From Metabacillus mangrovi (GTDB lineage Bacteria; Bacillota; Bacilli; Bacillales; Bacillaceae): a stretch of DNA of 64,000 nucleotides. Positions 45,535 through 59,867 of this stretch are shown piece by piece; position 1 is the stretch's first letter; each line of letters opens with the position of its first letter. The notes under the pieces are model-generated. The model made no database searches. It was not told the origin of the DNA and saw nothing but the letters and a program-made list of their open reading frames with translations. Where the stretch lies: assembly GCF_009711125.1 (NCBI RefSeq), contig NZ_WMIB01000008.1, forward strand, positions 62,001-126,000. Direction: 5' to 3'. The position numbers and the translations under genes were made by a program.

Positions 45535-46449
45535 ATGGAAGTGACAAGCCGCAACACGGAACAGGACCAAAGCACTTATTCAGACATTCAGATGGTCATC
45601 ATTACCGGAATGTCCGGGGCAGGCAAGACCGTTGCCATTCAAAGCTTTGAGGATTTAGGCTTTTTTTGTGTAGACAATCTGCCGCCTACGCTTCTTCCGA
45701 AATTTCTTGAGCTGATGAAGGAATCTGGATCAAAGATGAATAAGGTGGCTCTGGTCATGGATTTAAGGGGAAGGGAGTTTTTTGACAGCCTGCTTCAGGC
45801 GCTGGATGAAATCGGTGACTCCGCATGGATAACACCTCAAATCCTCTTCCTTGATGCTAAGGATTCAACGCTCGTCACAAGATACAAAGAGACGCGGCGG
45901 TCACACCCTCTTGCATCAACCGGTCTTCCGCTTGAAGGGATCCAGATTGAAAGAGAACTTCTTGAGGAATTGAAGGGCCGCGCCCAGATCATCTATGATA
46001 CTTCTGATTTGAAGCCGCGTGAACTGCGTGAGAAAATCCTTAAGCAGTTTTCTGCAGCAGAGGAGCAGACATTCACTGTTAATGTCATGTCCTTTGGTTT
46101 TAAATACGGGATCCCCATCGATGCGGATCTGGTTTTCGATGTCCGCTTTTTGCCAAACCCTCATTACATTGAACATATGAGGCTGAAAACCGGCCTTGAG
46201 GAAGAAGTTTCTTCCTATGTCCTGAAATGGAACGAAACCTCCAAATTTCTGGAGAAGGTTCTGGATCTGCTTACTTTTATGCTTCCCTATTACAAACGTG
46301 AAGGAAAAAGCCAGCTTGTCATTGCAATTGGCTGTACAGGAGGCCAGCACCGCTCAGTTACACTGGCAGAACATATTGCGGGTTACTATAAAAAGGAATA
46401 TAAAGCCCATGTGTCCCACCGCGATATAGAAAGAAGAAGCAGGAAATAG
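45535..46449 (+). CDS. rapZ: RNase adapter protein RapZ (YvcJ)
   Basis: 304 residues. Walker A is [11 protein letters not shown], followed by [11 protein letters not shown] and the C-terminal [20 protein letters not shown] with RHRD-like VSHRDIERR. In enterobacteria RapZ targets the glmZ/glmY RNAs; in Bacillus the protein hydrolyses GTP/ATP and affects competence. The annotated start has about ten residues more than usual before the Walker strand, so a later start is possible. It overlaps nothing; yvcK starts two bases later. Confidence 0.95.
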   Translation: MEVTSRNTEQDQSTYSDIQMVIITGMSGAGKTVAIQSFEDLGFFCVDNLPPTLLPKFLELMKESGSKMNKVALVMDLRGREFFDSLLQALDEIGDSAWITPQILFLDAKDSTLVTRYKETRRSHPLASTGLPLEGIQIERELLEELKGRAQIIYDTSDLKPRELREKILKQFSAAEEQTFTVNVMSFGFKYGIPIDADLVFDVRFLPNPHYIEHMRLKTGLEEEVSSYVLKWNETSKFLEKVLDLLTFMLPYYKREGKSQLVIAIGCTGGQHRSVTLAEHIAGYYKKEYKAHVSHRDIERRSRK

Positions 46450-46451
46450 AC

Positions 46452-47405
46452 GTGCAGCCGAAGATCGTTATTATCGGCGGAGGAACGGGGCTTTCCGTTT
46501 TGCTGCGCGGGCTTAAAGTATATCCTGTGGATATAACGGCCATCGTAACGGTAGCAGATGACGGAGGAAGCTCTGGGCGCCTCCGGGATGAACTGAAAAT
46601 CCCACCTCCTGGGGATATCCGCAATGTGCTGGCAGCTCTTTCAGATGTAGAGCCTCTTGTTGAGGAGCTGTTTCAGCACCGCTTCAATAAAGGCGACAGC
46701 CTGACCGGCCATTCGCTTGGCAATCTCATCCTTGCCGCCATGACGAACATAACCGGTGATTTCACACATGCGATTAAAGAAATGAGCAAGGTTCTGAATG
46801 TCAGAGGAAGGGTTCTTCCTGCCGCAAACAGCAGTGTTATGCTGCATGCGGAAATGGAAGACCGTTCTGTTGTATCCGGGGAATCGAAAATACCCGCTTC
46901 CGAGAAAAAAATCAAGCGGGTATTTCTGACACCCGAAGATATTGACCCTCTCCCTGAAACGATTGAAGCTATTCAGGAAGCTGACTTGATTATCCTCGGG
47001 CCGGGAAGCCTGTATACGAGTATCCTGCCTAATCTGCTTGTGCCGAAGATCGGACAGGAAGTTTGCAGGGCGAAGGCCAAAAAAGTATATATCTGCAATG
47101 TAATGACCCAGCCGGGTGAAACGCTTGGCTATAAAGCAAGCGACCACATAAAAGCCCTGTATGATCATATGCATTGCGCTTTTATCGACACAATACTGGT
47201 AAACGCGGACAGCATCCCGGATCTCATCAGGCAGCGCTATGCAGCTGAGCTTGCCCAGCCTGTGCAGGCAGATCTCGAAGAGCTTGAGCAGCTTGGTTTG
47301 TCCGTGATCCATGATTTGCTCATTACAGATGACCGTGACGTCATCAGGCATGATACGAACAAAGTCGCCGGGCTGCTTTACGGGATTTTACAGGAATCCA
47401 TCTAA
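46452..47405 (+). CDS. yvcK: YvcK family gluconeogenesis/morphogenesis factor
   Basis: 317 residues from GTG. The opening [34 protein letters not shown] and NVLAALSD match the CofD-like YvcK family, which binds UDP-GlcNAc and is needed for cell shape on gluconeogenic carbon sources. It is translationally close to rapZ and whiA. Complete. Confidence 0.95.
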   Translation: MQPKIVIIGGGTGLSVLLRGLKVYPVDITAIVTVADDGGSSGRLRDELKIPPPGDIRNVLAALSDVEPLVEELFQHRFNKGDSLTGHSLGNLILAAMTNITGDFTHAIKEMSKVLNVRGRVLPAANSSVMLHAEMEDRSVVSGESKIPASEKKIKRVFLTPEDIDPLPETIEAIQEADLIILGPGSLYTSILPNLLVPKIGQEVCRAKAKKVYICNVMTQPGETLGYKASDHIKALYDHMHCAFIDTILVNADSIPDLIRQRYAAELAQPVQADLEELEQLGLSVIHDLLITDDRDVIRHDTNKVAGLLYGILQESI

Positions 47406-47442
47406 AGCAAACGCGTGCGCAGTGGAAATGGAGGTGCAGAAT

Positions 47443-48393
47443 ATGTCTTTTGCATCCGAAACCAAAAAAGAACTGACACAGGTTGAAATTAAGGGCTGCT
47501 GCCTGAAAGCCGAACTCTCGGCTCTAATCAGGATGAACGGCTCTCTTTCCTTCTCCAACAGGAAATTGGTATTGGATATCCAGACAGAAAACGCGGCGAT
47601 TGCCCGCAGAATTTATATCCTGCTTAAACGGCAATATGATGCAACCGTTGAGCTTTTGGTACGGAAAAAGATGCGTCTTAAAAAGAATAATGTATATATT
47701 GTCAGACTGACAGAGCAGGCGAAGGAAATCCTGGAGGATTTAAAAATACTGGGAGAATCCTTTACATTTGTTAGAGAAATCTCACCCGAACTGATTCAGA
47801 AAAAATGCTGCAGACGCTCTTATATGAGAGGAGCTTTTCTTGCAGGGGGCTCAGTAAACAATCCGGAAACGTCCTCTTACCATCTTGAGATCTTTTCCCT
47901 TTATAAAGAGCACAGCGATTCATTAAGCAGCCTGATGAATACATTTCATTTAAACAGCAAGTCCCTGGAGCGGAAAAAAGGGTACATCGCTTATATGAAG
48001 GAAGCTGAGAAAATTGCGGAGTTCCTCAACATCATCGGGGCCCATACAGCACTTCTGAAGTTCGAAGACATCCGCATTGTAAGGGATATGAGAAATTCCG
48101 TTAACAGGCTCGTCAATTGTGAAACCGCTAACCTGAACAAAACCATTGGGGCTGCTTTAAGGCAGGTAGAAAATATCCGCTATATTGACAGCAAGATCGG
48201 GCTCGATATGCTTCCTGATAAATTAAGGGAGATTGCAAGGCTTCGGGTCGATTATCAGGATGTTACGTTAAAGGAACTAGGGGAAATGGTATCAAGCGGA
48301 ACCATCAGCAAATCCGGCATTAACCACCGGCTGCGGAAGCTTGATCAAATTGCGGACAACTTAAGAGCCGGCAAGCCGGTCACCATGAAATAA
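47443..48393 (+). CDS. whiA: Sporulation/division regulator WhiA
   Basis: 316 residues from ATG 47443, with GGAGGTG 6 bases upstream. The N-terminal half is LAGLIDADG-endonuclease-like ([19 protein letters not shown]). The C-terminal helix-turn-helix is [37 protein letters not shown]. WhiA binds DNA and influences cell division and chromosome segregation in Bacillus. The sequence upstream in frame overlaps yvcK and is not coding for this protein. Confidence 0.96.
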   Translation: MSFASETKKELTQVEIKGCCLKAELSALIRMNGSLSFSNRKLVLDIQTENAAIARRIYILLKRQYDATVELLVRKKMRLKKNNVYIVRLTEQAKEILEDLKILGESFTFVREISPELIQKKCCRRSYMRGAFLAGGSVNNPETSSYHLEIFSLYKEHSDSLSSLMNTFHLNSKSLERKKGYIAYMKEAEKIAEFLNIIGAHTALLKFEDIRIVRDMRNSVNRLVNCETANLNKTIGAALRQVENIRYIDSKIGLDMLPDKLREIARLRVDYQDVTLKELGEMVSSGTISKSGINHRLRKLDQIADNLRAGKPVTMK

Positions 48394-48458
48394 TGACTCC
48401 GGGAAATTGTGCCTAGCAGCACTTTATATAATGATCAATCATGGGAGAGGGGATTTAT

Positions 48459-48716
48459 ATGGTAGAAAAGCATGTGGAAGTCCGCCTTAAAAACGGCTTG
48501 CAGGCGCGGCCGGCAGCTTTGTTCGTCCAGGAAGCCAATCGCTACGGATCGGATATATTCCTTGAAAAAGAAGGAAAGAAAGTGAATGCGAAAAGCATCA
48601 TGGGGCTTATGAGTCTTGCCATTGGGACGGGCTCTGCTATCACGCTGATTGCAGAAGGCCATGACGAAGAAGAAGCGCTGGAAGCTTTAACGGAGTACGT
48701 GCAGCAGGAAGTTTAA
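48459..48716 (+). CDS. crh: Catabolite repression HPr-like protein Crh
   Basis: 85 residues from ATG 48459, behind GAGAGGGGA. It is an HPr paralogue: the phospho-histidine position 15 is Gln (NGLQARPA), so it cannot take part in sugar phosphotransfer, while the regulatory Ser46 is kept (AKSIMGLMSL). HprK phosphorylates Ser46, and Crh-Ser-P is a CcpA cofactor. This fits the cre sites seen earlier in the window. A bidirectional terminator shared with clpP follows. Confidence 0.97.
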   Translation: MVEKHVEVRLKNGLQARPAALFVQEANRYGSDIFLEKEGKKVNAKSIMGLMSLAIGTGSAITLIAEGHDEEEALEALTEYVQQEV

Positions 48717-48720
48717 ACAT

Positions 48721-48756
48721 AAAAAAACGGATTTGCAAGCGCAAATCCGTTTTTTC
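48721..48756. terminator. Bidirectional terminator between crh and clpP
   Basis: A long perfect stem, AACGGATTTGC/GCAAATCCGTT, with a 4-base AAGC loop and flanking A and T runs on both sides. Confidence 0.95.
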
Positions 48757-48761
48757 TATCA

Positions 48762-49364
48762 TTACTTGGTATTTTCGCCAAGAGTGTTGCGTTCCATCAC
48801 TTTATCGATCAAACCATACTCCAATGCTCTCTCAGCTGTCATGAAGTTGTCGCGGTCTGTATCGCGGCTGATGATATCCATCGGCTGTCCAGTACGCTCA
48901 GAAAGGATCTGGTTCAGCTTGTCACGAAGGAAAAGGATGCGTTTAGCGGCAATCTCAATTTCAGTTGCCTGTCCCTGTGCTCCTCCAAGCGGCTGATGAA
49001 TCATAACTTCACTGTTCGGAAGCGCATAGCGTTTGCCTTTTGCTCCGGCTGCAAGCAGGAACGCACCCATAGATGCTGCCATACCGATGCAGATGGTGTT
49101 GACATCCGGCTTGATAAACTGCATCGTGTCATAGATGGCCATACCGGCTGTGATGGATCCGCCGGGGCTGTTAATGTACAGTGAGATATCCTTTTCAGGA
49201 TCCTCTGCTGCCAGGAACAGAAGCTGTGCGACAACAGCGTTGGAAACATTATCGTCAATGCCGCTCCCAAGCATAATGATTCGGTCTTTCAACAAGCGGG
49301 AATAGATGTCATATGCACGTTCTCCGCGGTTCGTTTGCTCGATTACTGTAGGAATTAAATTCAC
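48762..49364 (-). CDS. clpP: ATP-dependent Clp protease proteolytic subunit
   Basis: 200 residues. The catalytic triad is Ser98 ([10 protein letters not shown]), His123 (VMIHQPLGG) and Asp172 (DTDRDN). It forms the 14-mer protease used with ClpX, ClpC or ClpE. The promoter carries a CtsR operator. Length and sequence are normal; transcribed alone. Confidence 0.98.
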   Translation of the reverse strand: MNLIPTVIEQTNRGERAYDIYSRLLKDRIIMLGSGIDDNVSNAVVAQLLFLAAEDPEKDISLYINSPGGSITAGMAIYDTMQFIKPDVNTICIGMAASMGAFLLAAGAKGKRYALPNSEVMIHQPLGGAQGQATEIEIAAKRILFLRDKLNQILSERTGQPMDIISRDTDRDNFMTAERALEYGLIDKVMERNTLGENTK

Positions 49365-49407
49365 AGTAAAGCCTCCCTTTTAATATGTAATTTCAATATG
49401 TACTCTC

Positions 49408-49437
49408 ATCATACAATTATGGTCAATAAAGGTCAAA
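49408..49437 (-). promoter_or_regulatory. clpP promoter with CtsR operator
   Basis: On the minus strand, TTGACC (49436-49431), 17-bp spacer, TATGAT (49413-49408). GGTCAATAAAGGTCAAA (plus strand 49421-49437) is the tandem heptad recognised by CtsR (RGTCAAA-NAN-RGTCAAA), with one mismatch, and covers the -35 and spacer. This gives heat-shock control. Confidence 0.9.
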
Positions 49438-49570
49438 CAAAAAAGATCGGGTAAAAAATGCAAGCTTAAATCGTATATGGCTGTAATCATCATACCCGTT
49501 CATACAATATTTAAACAGAGCCTGCAGAATTTGGAGAACGAAAAATTGAACGCAAAGGGGCCTTTATCAC

Positions 49571-49828
49571 ATGATCAAACTGAAAAAAGAAGCAAAAGCC
49601 GAAATGATCTCAAAACTTCAGGACTACCTCTATAAAGAGTGGGATGAAGAGATCGGAGACCTGGCCGCAGAAATCTTCCTGGAATACATCGGCAAGGAGC
49701 TTGGCCCGTATTTCTATAATCAGGGGGTCGAGGATGCAAGAGCGCTTCTCAGCGAAAAGCTGCTCGACCTTGAAGAAGAATACTACTCTTTGGAAAAGCC
49801 GCTTCACAAAAGAAAACTTGATTCATAA
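49571..49828 (+). CDS. DUF2164 family protein
   Basis: 85 residues, acidic and helical, without membrane segments. The core EEIGDLAAEIFLEYIGKELGPYFYNQGVEDARALL is the DUF2164 signature. ATG 49571 follows AAAGGGG. Function unknown. No terminator is visible before the tRNA promoter, so some readthrough is possible. Confidence 0.85.
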   Translation: MIKLKKEAKAEMISKLQDYLYKEWDEEIGDLAAEIFLEYIGKELGPYFYNQGVEDARALLSEKLLDLEEEYYSLEKPLHKRKLDS

Positions 49829-49834
49829 AAGTAC

Positions 49835-49863
49835 TTGCTAATTATACTTTAGTGTCATATAAT
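49835..49863 (+). promoter_or_regulatory. Promoter of tRNA-Arg
   Basis: TTGCTA (49835-49840), 17-bp spacer, TATAAT (49858-49863), about 20 bases before the tRNA. Confidence 0.85.
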
Positions 49864-49883
49864 ACTTATTGCTGACACTAAAG

Positions 49884-49962
49884 GCGCTCGTAGCTCAGTC
49901 GGATAGAGCGGTGGTTTCCGGTACCACGTCTGTCGGGGGTTCGAATCCCTCCGAGCGCGCCA
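49884..49962 (+). tRNA. tRNA-Arg (anticodon CCG)
   Basis: The cloverleaf is complete: acceptor GCGCTCG/CGAGCGC, D arm GCTC/GAGC, anticodon stem GTGGT/ACCAC around TTCCGGT (anticodon CCG, reading CGG), T arm GGGGG-TTCGAAT-CCCTC, discriminator G and encoded CCA. It is followed by a terminator. Confidence 0.95.
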
Positions 49963-49976
49963 ATCATACATACTCA

Positions 49977-50007
49977 AAGTCCTCTGCTGCTGTAGAGGGC
50001 TTTTTTT
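49977..50007 (+). terminator. Terminator after tRNA-Arg
   Basis: AAGTCCTCT/AGAGGGCTT with one G-U pair, followed by TTTTTT. Confidence 0.88.
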
Positions 50008-50233
50008 GTGCACTCAGGTTTTTAAGGCAGGCCAAAATTAAGCAGTTATGGGCGGAAATGCAAAAGAAAGAGTGCTGCAGCCTGGAAAAGCGGCTGTTTT
50101 TCAGCAGAAATACAGGGGCAGCAGCGAACAGACCAGTGATTTCAGTAAAAAGCCAGCATTATTCCAACAATTTGACTGAGAACGGGAGGGCAATCCACCT
50201 TATTCGCGGTTCAGCTAATCGGTTTTCAGCTTT

Positions 50234-50334
50234 TATTTGCGAAAATTTCAGGATATTTGCGAAATCCGGCCGCTTATTTGCGAAAAAATTTATATATTTG
50301 CGATACTGGAGAACTTATTTGCGAACGCAAATAA
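50234..50334. repeat. TTATTTGCG array ending in a perfect dyad
   Basis: TATTTGCG starts at 50234, 50254, 50275, 50295 and 50316, steps of 20 or 21 bp. The last copy is followed after AA by its exact reverse complement, so TTATTTGCG-AA-CGCAAATAA (50315-50334) is a perfect dyad. A degenerate copy TATTCGCG lies at 50201. The stretch 50008-50200 between the tRNA terminator and the array shows nothing recognisable. Confidence 0.8.
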
Positions 50335-50428
50335 AACCTATATGTGCCGGTGACCTCACGTTGCTTCCTTCCCCCGGCTCCGGTAAATGGTAAACCGCCC
50401 AGCTGGTCCCGCTCACCTGAACAAATAA

Positions 50429-50452
50429 AACCCCGGAAGCTGCTCCGGGGTT
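50429..50452 (-). terminator. Terminator downstream of yvfG
   Basis: AACCCCGGA/TCCGGGGTT with a 6-base loop. The minus strand continues TTATTTGTT, so it probably ends the yvfG transcript. Confidence 0.75.
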
Positions 50453-50470
50453 ATTGTCTATGATTTTGGT

Positions 50471-50535
50471 CCATCCACTAAAGAAAGTATGTACACTCCA
50501 GTGCACGGGGCACTGGTTTGGAATGGATGGAGTGT
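50471..50535 (-). other. Structured element with alternative pairings in the yvfG 3' region
   Basis: CCAGTGC/GCACTGG (50498-50504 and 50510-50516) forms a hairpin. Outside it, CCATCCA (50471-50477) can pair with TGGATGG (50524-50530), while ACACTCCA (50493-50500) can pair with TGGAGTGT (50528-50535). The two long-range pairings share bases and exclude each other. If transcribed, it would be part of the yvfG 3' untranslated region. Confidence 0.4.
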
Positions 50536-50599
50536 GCAGCAGCATTTCACTGCTGATTTAAGAATTGTACCAGAATTTTTTCTGCGAGGGAAGTGTAAA

Positions 50600-50818
50600 T
50601 CATTTCTGCTCTGCTTTTACCGTATTATAGGCTTCGTCCAAATTCTGGATCCTTTTTAAAACCACAGCGTTTTTAGTGAGCTGATCCTGAACGAGAGTAG
50701 AGACGACGGATCTGTAGTAGCTGTTCATTGCGTCCGTTTTCGTCATTTTTCCCTGGTTCATGTCAATGTGCTGGCGGAAGTTCTGCTGAAAATATGGGGT
50801 GGAGAATAATTCGCTCAT
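50600..50818 (-). CDS. yvfG: YvfG family small protein
   Basis: 72 residues, helical, soluble (FSTPYFQQNFRQHIDMNQGKMTKTDAMNSYYRSVVSTLVQDQL). Length, sequence and position next to sigL match B. subtilis YvfG, a protein of unknown function. ATG 50818 follows GGAAG on the minus strand. It is divergent from sigL with only about 60 bases between them. Confidence 0.85.
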   Translation of the reverse strand: MSELFSTPYFQQNFRQHIDMNQGKMTKTDAMNSYYRSVVSTLVQDQLTKNAVVLKRIQNLDEAYNTVKAEQK

Positions 50819-50877
50819 TTAAAATCTTCCTTTCAAGTGTCGTTTGTCTTCATGTAAAATAGAAGGAGGGGGGTGCG

Positions 50878-52206
50878 ATGATGAAAATGAAAACAGGTAT
50901 GGTGCAGGAGCAGTCACTCAAGCTTCATTTGACGCATGAGCTGAAGCAGTCCCTGGCCCTTCTTCAATATAATTCGATCGAGCTTGAGCAGTATGTACGG
51001 GAACTCGCCCTGGAAAATCCGTTAATCGAAATCAGTGAACATCAGATTGCAGATGTATTTTACCATAAGAAGCATCGTGATGGGAGAAACAGGGACAGCA
51101 ATCCAATCGAAGCTTATACGGAACAGAGGATGAGCCTCCTCGAGTATTTGATCAGACAGCTGAGAGTAACGGACGCACCCGAACGGCATATAAGGGGAGC
51201 GGAAATACTGAGTGCCCAGTTAAATGAAAACGGTTACTTAATGGGAGATGCTGCTGAAATACTCGCCGAATATGGATATGCCGGGCTTGAAGCACATCAA
51301 AGCCTTAAGCTCCTGCAAAGTATGGACCCGGCAGGAGTGGGTGCAGCAGACCTTCAGGAATGTCTGATCCTCCAGCTGCAGCGTCTTGGAAACAAAGGAA
51401 AGACAGCAGAGAAACTCATAGACCGCCACTTTAATCTGTTCGCGGGACATTCTTTTAAGGAGCTCTCCAAAGCCAGTGGCTGCACCTTGAAGGAAGTACA
51501 GGCGGCGTACGATCTTGTCCGGACCCTTCTCCCGAAGCCTGGAAGTTTGTTTCAAAATGAGCCTACCTCTTACGTAATCCCGGATCTCATGATGGAAAAG
51601 ACAGACGGAGTGCTGCAGGCGGAATACAACAGCGTTGCGCTCCCAGAAGTTCAGATCAGCTCCCGTTACAGCAAGTACCTTGGGGGGGAAGATGTAGATC
51701 ACTATCTGAGTGCGAAAAGGCAGCAGGGAATGTGGCTCTTAAAAAGCATTCATCAACGAAAAGAGACAATGGTTAAAATAATGAAAGAAATCGCACAGAG
51801 GCAGAGCTTATATTTTCATACCGGAAAAGCAGGGGACCTGAAACCGCTGACCCTGTCCTGTCTTGCTGATGCCTGCGGTGTTCATGAATCGACGGTAAGC
51901 AGGGCCATCAGAGGGAAATACGTTCAGACCCCTTATGGGATGCTGGAGATGAGATTCTTCTTAACAAACCGGCTTCCTTCGCAAACGGATGAAGCAAAAT
52001 CGGCAGCAGGGGCAAAAGAAATGATCGCCAAGCTCATTGAATTAGAAGATAAAGCCGCTCCGCTTTCGGATCAGATGCTTGCTGCTGCTCTACTGGACAG
52101 CCATGAAGTAAAGATATCCCGAAGGACTGTCGCAAAATACAGGGAACAGCTGAAAATTCCGCCTTCTAGCCACAGAAAGCGATACTCGGAGGCGTTCTAT
52201 GATTAA
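50878..52206 (+). CDS. sigL: RNA polymerase sigma-54 factor
   Basis: 442 residues from ATG 50878, behind AGAAGGAGGGGGG. Region I (QSLKLHLTHELKQSLALLQYNSIELEQYV) contacts activators, the core-binding domain is in the middle, and the C-terminal RpoN box ISRRTVAKYREQL binds the -24 promoter element. SigL of Bacillus drives levanase, acetoin and amino-acid catabolic genes with enhancer-binding activators. It overlaps the glutaredoxin-like gene by eight bases. Confidence 0.96.
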   Translation: MMKMKTGMVQEQSLKLHLTHELKQSLALLQYNSIELEQYVRELALENPLIEISEHQIADVFYHKKHRDGRNRDSNPIEAYTEQRMSLLEYLIRQLRVTDAPERHIRGAEILSAQLNENGYLMGDAAEILAEYGYAGLEAHQSLKLLQSMDPAGVGAADLQECLILQLQRLGNKGKTAEKLIDRHFNLFAGHSFKELSKASGCTLKEVQAAYDLVRTLLPKPGSLFQNEPTSYVIPDLMMEKTDGVLQAEYNSVALPEVQISSRYSKYLGGEDVDHYLSAKRQQGMWLLKSIHQRKETMVKIMKEIAQRQSLYFHTGKAGDLKPLTLSCLADACGVHESTVSRAIRGKYVQTPYGMLEMRFFLTNRLPSQTDEAKSAAGAKEMIAKLIELEDKAAPLSDQMLAAALLDSHEVKISRRTVAKYREQLKIPPSSHRKRYSEAFYD

Positions 52207-52468
52207 CCTGGCCATTTATACCAGACAGGGCTGCCATCTTTGTGAGGATGCCCTATTAATAGTAGAAGAGTTGAAAAAGGAGTGGGACTTCACGTACTTT
52301 GTTCTTGATATCGGGCAAAGTGACACGCTAACAGAAGAATATGGATTGAAAATTCCTGTGATTGAACTGGACGGCAAGGAGCTTGCTTTCGGACTGGTAA
52401 AAAAAGATTTTTTAAGTAAGCGGATACAAGAACGTATAAGGATTGAATGTGAACCCGGTCCCTGCTAA
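52199..52468 (+). CDS. Glutaredoxin-like thioredoxin-fold protein
   Basis: 89 residues. The redox motif CHLC is in IYTRQGCHLCEDALLIVEEL, and the cis-proline is in LKIPVIELDGKELAFG, both typical of the glutaredoxin/DUF836 group. The start overlaps the sigL end (ATGATTAA). A terminator overlaps its stop codon, so it is the last gene of the sigL transcript. The partner protein is unknown. Confidence 0.88.
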   Translation: MINLAIYTRQGCHLCEDALLIVEELKKEWDFTYFVLDIGQSDTLTEEYGLKIPVIELDGKELAFGLVKKDFLSKRIQERIRIECEPGPC

Positions 52469-52496
52469 AATAAATAGTGCAGCAGGGATTTTTTTT
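52459..52496 (+). terminator. Terminator after the sigL transcript
   Basis: TCCCTGCT/AGCAGGGA with a 14-base loop and eight T. The 5' arm lies in the last codons of the glutaredoxin-like gene. Confidence 0.85.
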
Positions 52497-52504
52497 GCAG
52501 TAAG

Positions 52505-52540
52505 CGGGACATAATATGTCTCGTAGGGACATTTTGAGTC
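52505..52540 (+). promoter_or_regulatory. CggR operator
   Basis: CGGGAC-N6-TGTC, four bases, then AGGGAC-N6-AGTC. This matches the known CggR operator (two CGGGAC-N6-TGTC half-sites separated by four bases) with two mismatches. It lies 28 bases before cggR. Fructose-1,6-bisphosphate releases CggR, so the whole glycolytic operon is induced by sugars. Confidence 0.9.
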
Positions 52541-52567
52541 CCGATTCCACGTTTGAAAGGATCGCAT

Positions 52568-53584
52568 ATGAGAGAAATGATAGAGGTACAAAAGAAACTG
52601 GTTCCCGATCTGCTTCAGCTGATGCAAAAGAGATATCAAATCCTGCAATACATACGGCTTATGCAGCCCATCGGACGCAGAAGCCTTGCCATCAGCCTCA
52701 GCATCAGTGAACGGATACTCCGGGCAGAGGTACAGTTCCTTAAAGACCAAAATCTGATTGCGATTGAAACTTCAGGCATGACCCTTACGGAAGACGGTTC
52801 AGTACTGCTGAAAGCTCTGGAAGAAATGATGAAGGATGTTTTAGGTCTCAGACTTATGGAAAATAAGTTAAGAGAGAGGCTGAAGCTCAAAAATGTGATC
52901 ATCGTTTCAGGAGACAGCGACGAGTCGGAATGGGTCAAGCAGGAAATGGGCCGGGCCTGTGTCGGCTGTATAAAAGAACGCCTCTCGGAAGATACCACTG
53001 TCGCTGTAACGGGCGGAACGACGCTTGCTGCTGTGGCTGAGATGATGACACCCGATCCGAACCGCAATCTTCTTTTTGTTCCGGCAAGAGGAGGACTCGG
53101 TGAGAACGTTCAGAACCAGGCGAATACGATTTGCGCGAAGATGGCCGAGCGTGCAATGGGGAATTACCGGCTGCTTCATGTTCCTGACCAGCTGAGCCAG
53201 GAAGCGTGGCAGTCATTGACCGATGAGCCGTCTATCAAAGAGCTTTTGAAAATCATCAAGTCTTCAAGTATGGTTGTTCATGGAATAGGGGATGCTATGA
53301 CAATGGCAGAACGGCGTAAAACTGCTGCTTTTGATATGGAAAAAATCGAACGCGGTGAAGCTGTTGCAGAAGCATTTGGCTACTATTTCAATGAAAACGG
53401 CACTGTGGTCCATAAAGTTCACACAGTCGGAATCCAGCTGGATGACCTTGCAGGTCTGAAGCATGTGATTGCTGTAGCCGGAGGATCCTCGAAGGCAAAA
53501 GCGATTCACGCCTACATGAAGCAGGCTCACGATTCCATTTTAATTACGGATGAAGGAGCAGCAAAAGAGTTATTAAGGGATTAA
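52568..53584 (+). CDS. cggR: Central glycolytic genes regulator CggR
   Basis: 338 residues from ATG 52568; the five extra codons upstream are less well placed. The N-terminal DNA-binding domain is KRYQILQYIRLMQPIGRRSLAISLSISERILRAEVQFL, and the sugar-phosphate domain (SorC type) has VAVTGGTTLAAVAEMM and the late VAVAGGSSKAKAIHAYM. It represses its own operon until fructose-1,6-bisphosphate binds. gapA follows after 51 bases. Confidence 0.96.
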   Translation: MREMIEVQKKLVPDLLQLMQKRYQILQYIRLMQPIGRRSLAISLSISERILRAEVQFLKDQNLIAIETSGMTLTEDGSVLLKALEEMMKDVLGLRLMENKLRERLKLKNVIIVSGDSDESEWVKQEMGRACVGCIKERLSEDTTVAVTGGTTLAAVAEMMTPDPNRNLLFVPARGGLGENVQNQANTICAKMAERAMGNYRLLHVPDQLSQEAWQSLTDEPSIKELLKIIKSSSMVVHGIGDAMTMAERRKTAAFDMEKIERGEAVAEAFGYYFNENGTVVHKVHTVGIQLDDLAGLKHVIAVAGGSSKAKAIHAYMKQAHDSILITDEGAAKELLRD

Positions 53585-53620
53585 TACTCCCTAAATATAA
53601 AATTTTATTTCTCACTTTAA

Positions 53621-54643
<1,023 letters not shown>

Positions 54644-54653
54644 TTCATCTCAT

Positions 54654-54676
54654 CCGGTTACGTTTGGACGTACCGG
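54654..54676 (+). other. Intercistronic hairpin after gapA
   Basis: CCGGTTACGT pairs with ACGTACCGG (one bulged T). No T run follows, so it is more likely a processing or stability element than a terminator. Confidence 0.5.
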
Positions 54677-54790
54677 GTAAGAAACGATATAATGAAACCG
54701 GAAAAGGGGAAGGGGATTTACAGCAATTCCCCCTCCCTTTTTCTATGGGTTTTATTGCAAACCACCATGCGCAAGAAGGAGGCCTTTGAA

Positions 54791-58453
<3,663 letters not shown>

Positions 58454-58455
58454 AA

Positions 58456-58480
58456 GCTGTGTGAATTACAGCCATTTTTA
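58456..58480 (+). terminator. Weak hairpin between gpmI and eno
   Basis: GCTGT/ACAGC with a 7-base loop followed by ATTTTT. It is too weak to stop all transcription and may only adjust eno level. Confidence 0.4.
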
Positions 58481-58523
58481 TCAGAACTAAAATAAAATTT
58501 TTAACTAAAAGGAGAGAAATTAA

Positions 58524-59819
<1,296 letters not shown>

Positions 59820-59834
59820 GGTTTGGAATAGTGA

Positions 59835-59867
59835 AAGCCCCTTATCCTCCAGATAAGGGGCTTTTTG
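59835..59867. terminator. Terminator after eno, shared with the convergent peptidase gene
   Basis: Perfect AAGCCCCTTATC/GATAAGGGGCTT with a 5-base loop, then TTTTT on the plus strand. It abuts the stop codon of the minus-strand gene. Confidence 0.93.

Noticed and set aside
49869-50393. 174-residue frame overlapping tRNA-Arg
   Set aside because: It starts upstream of the tRNA, reads through it and the terminator, and passes into the TTATTTGCG array.
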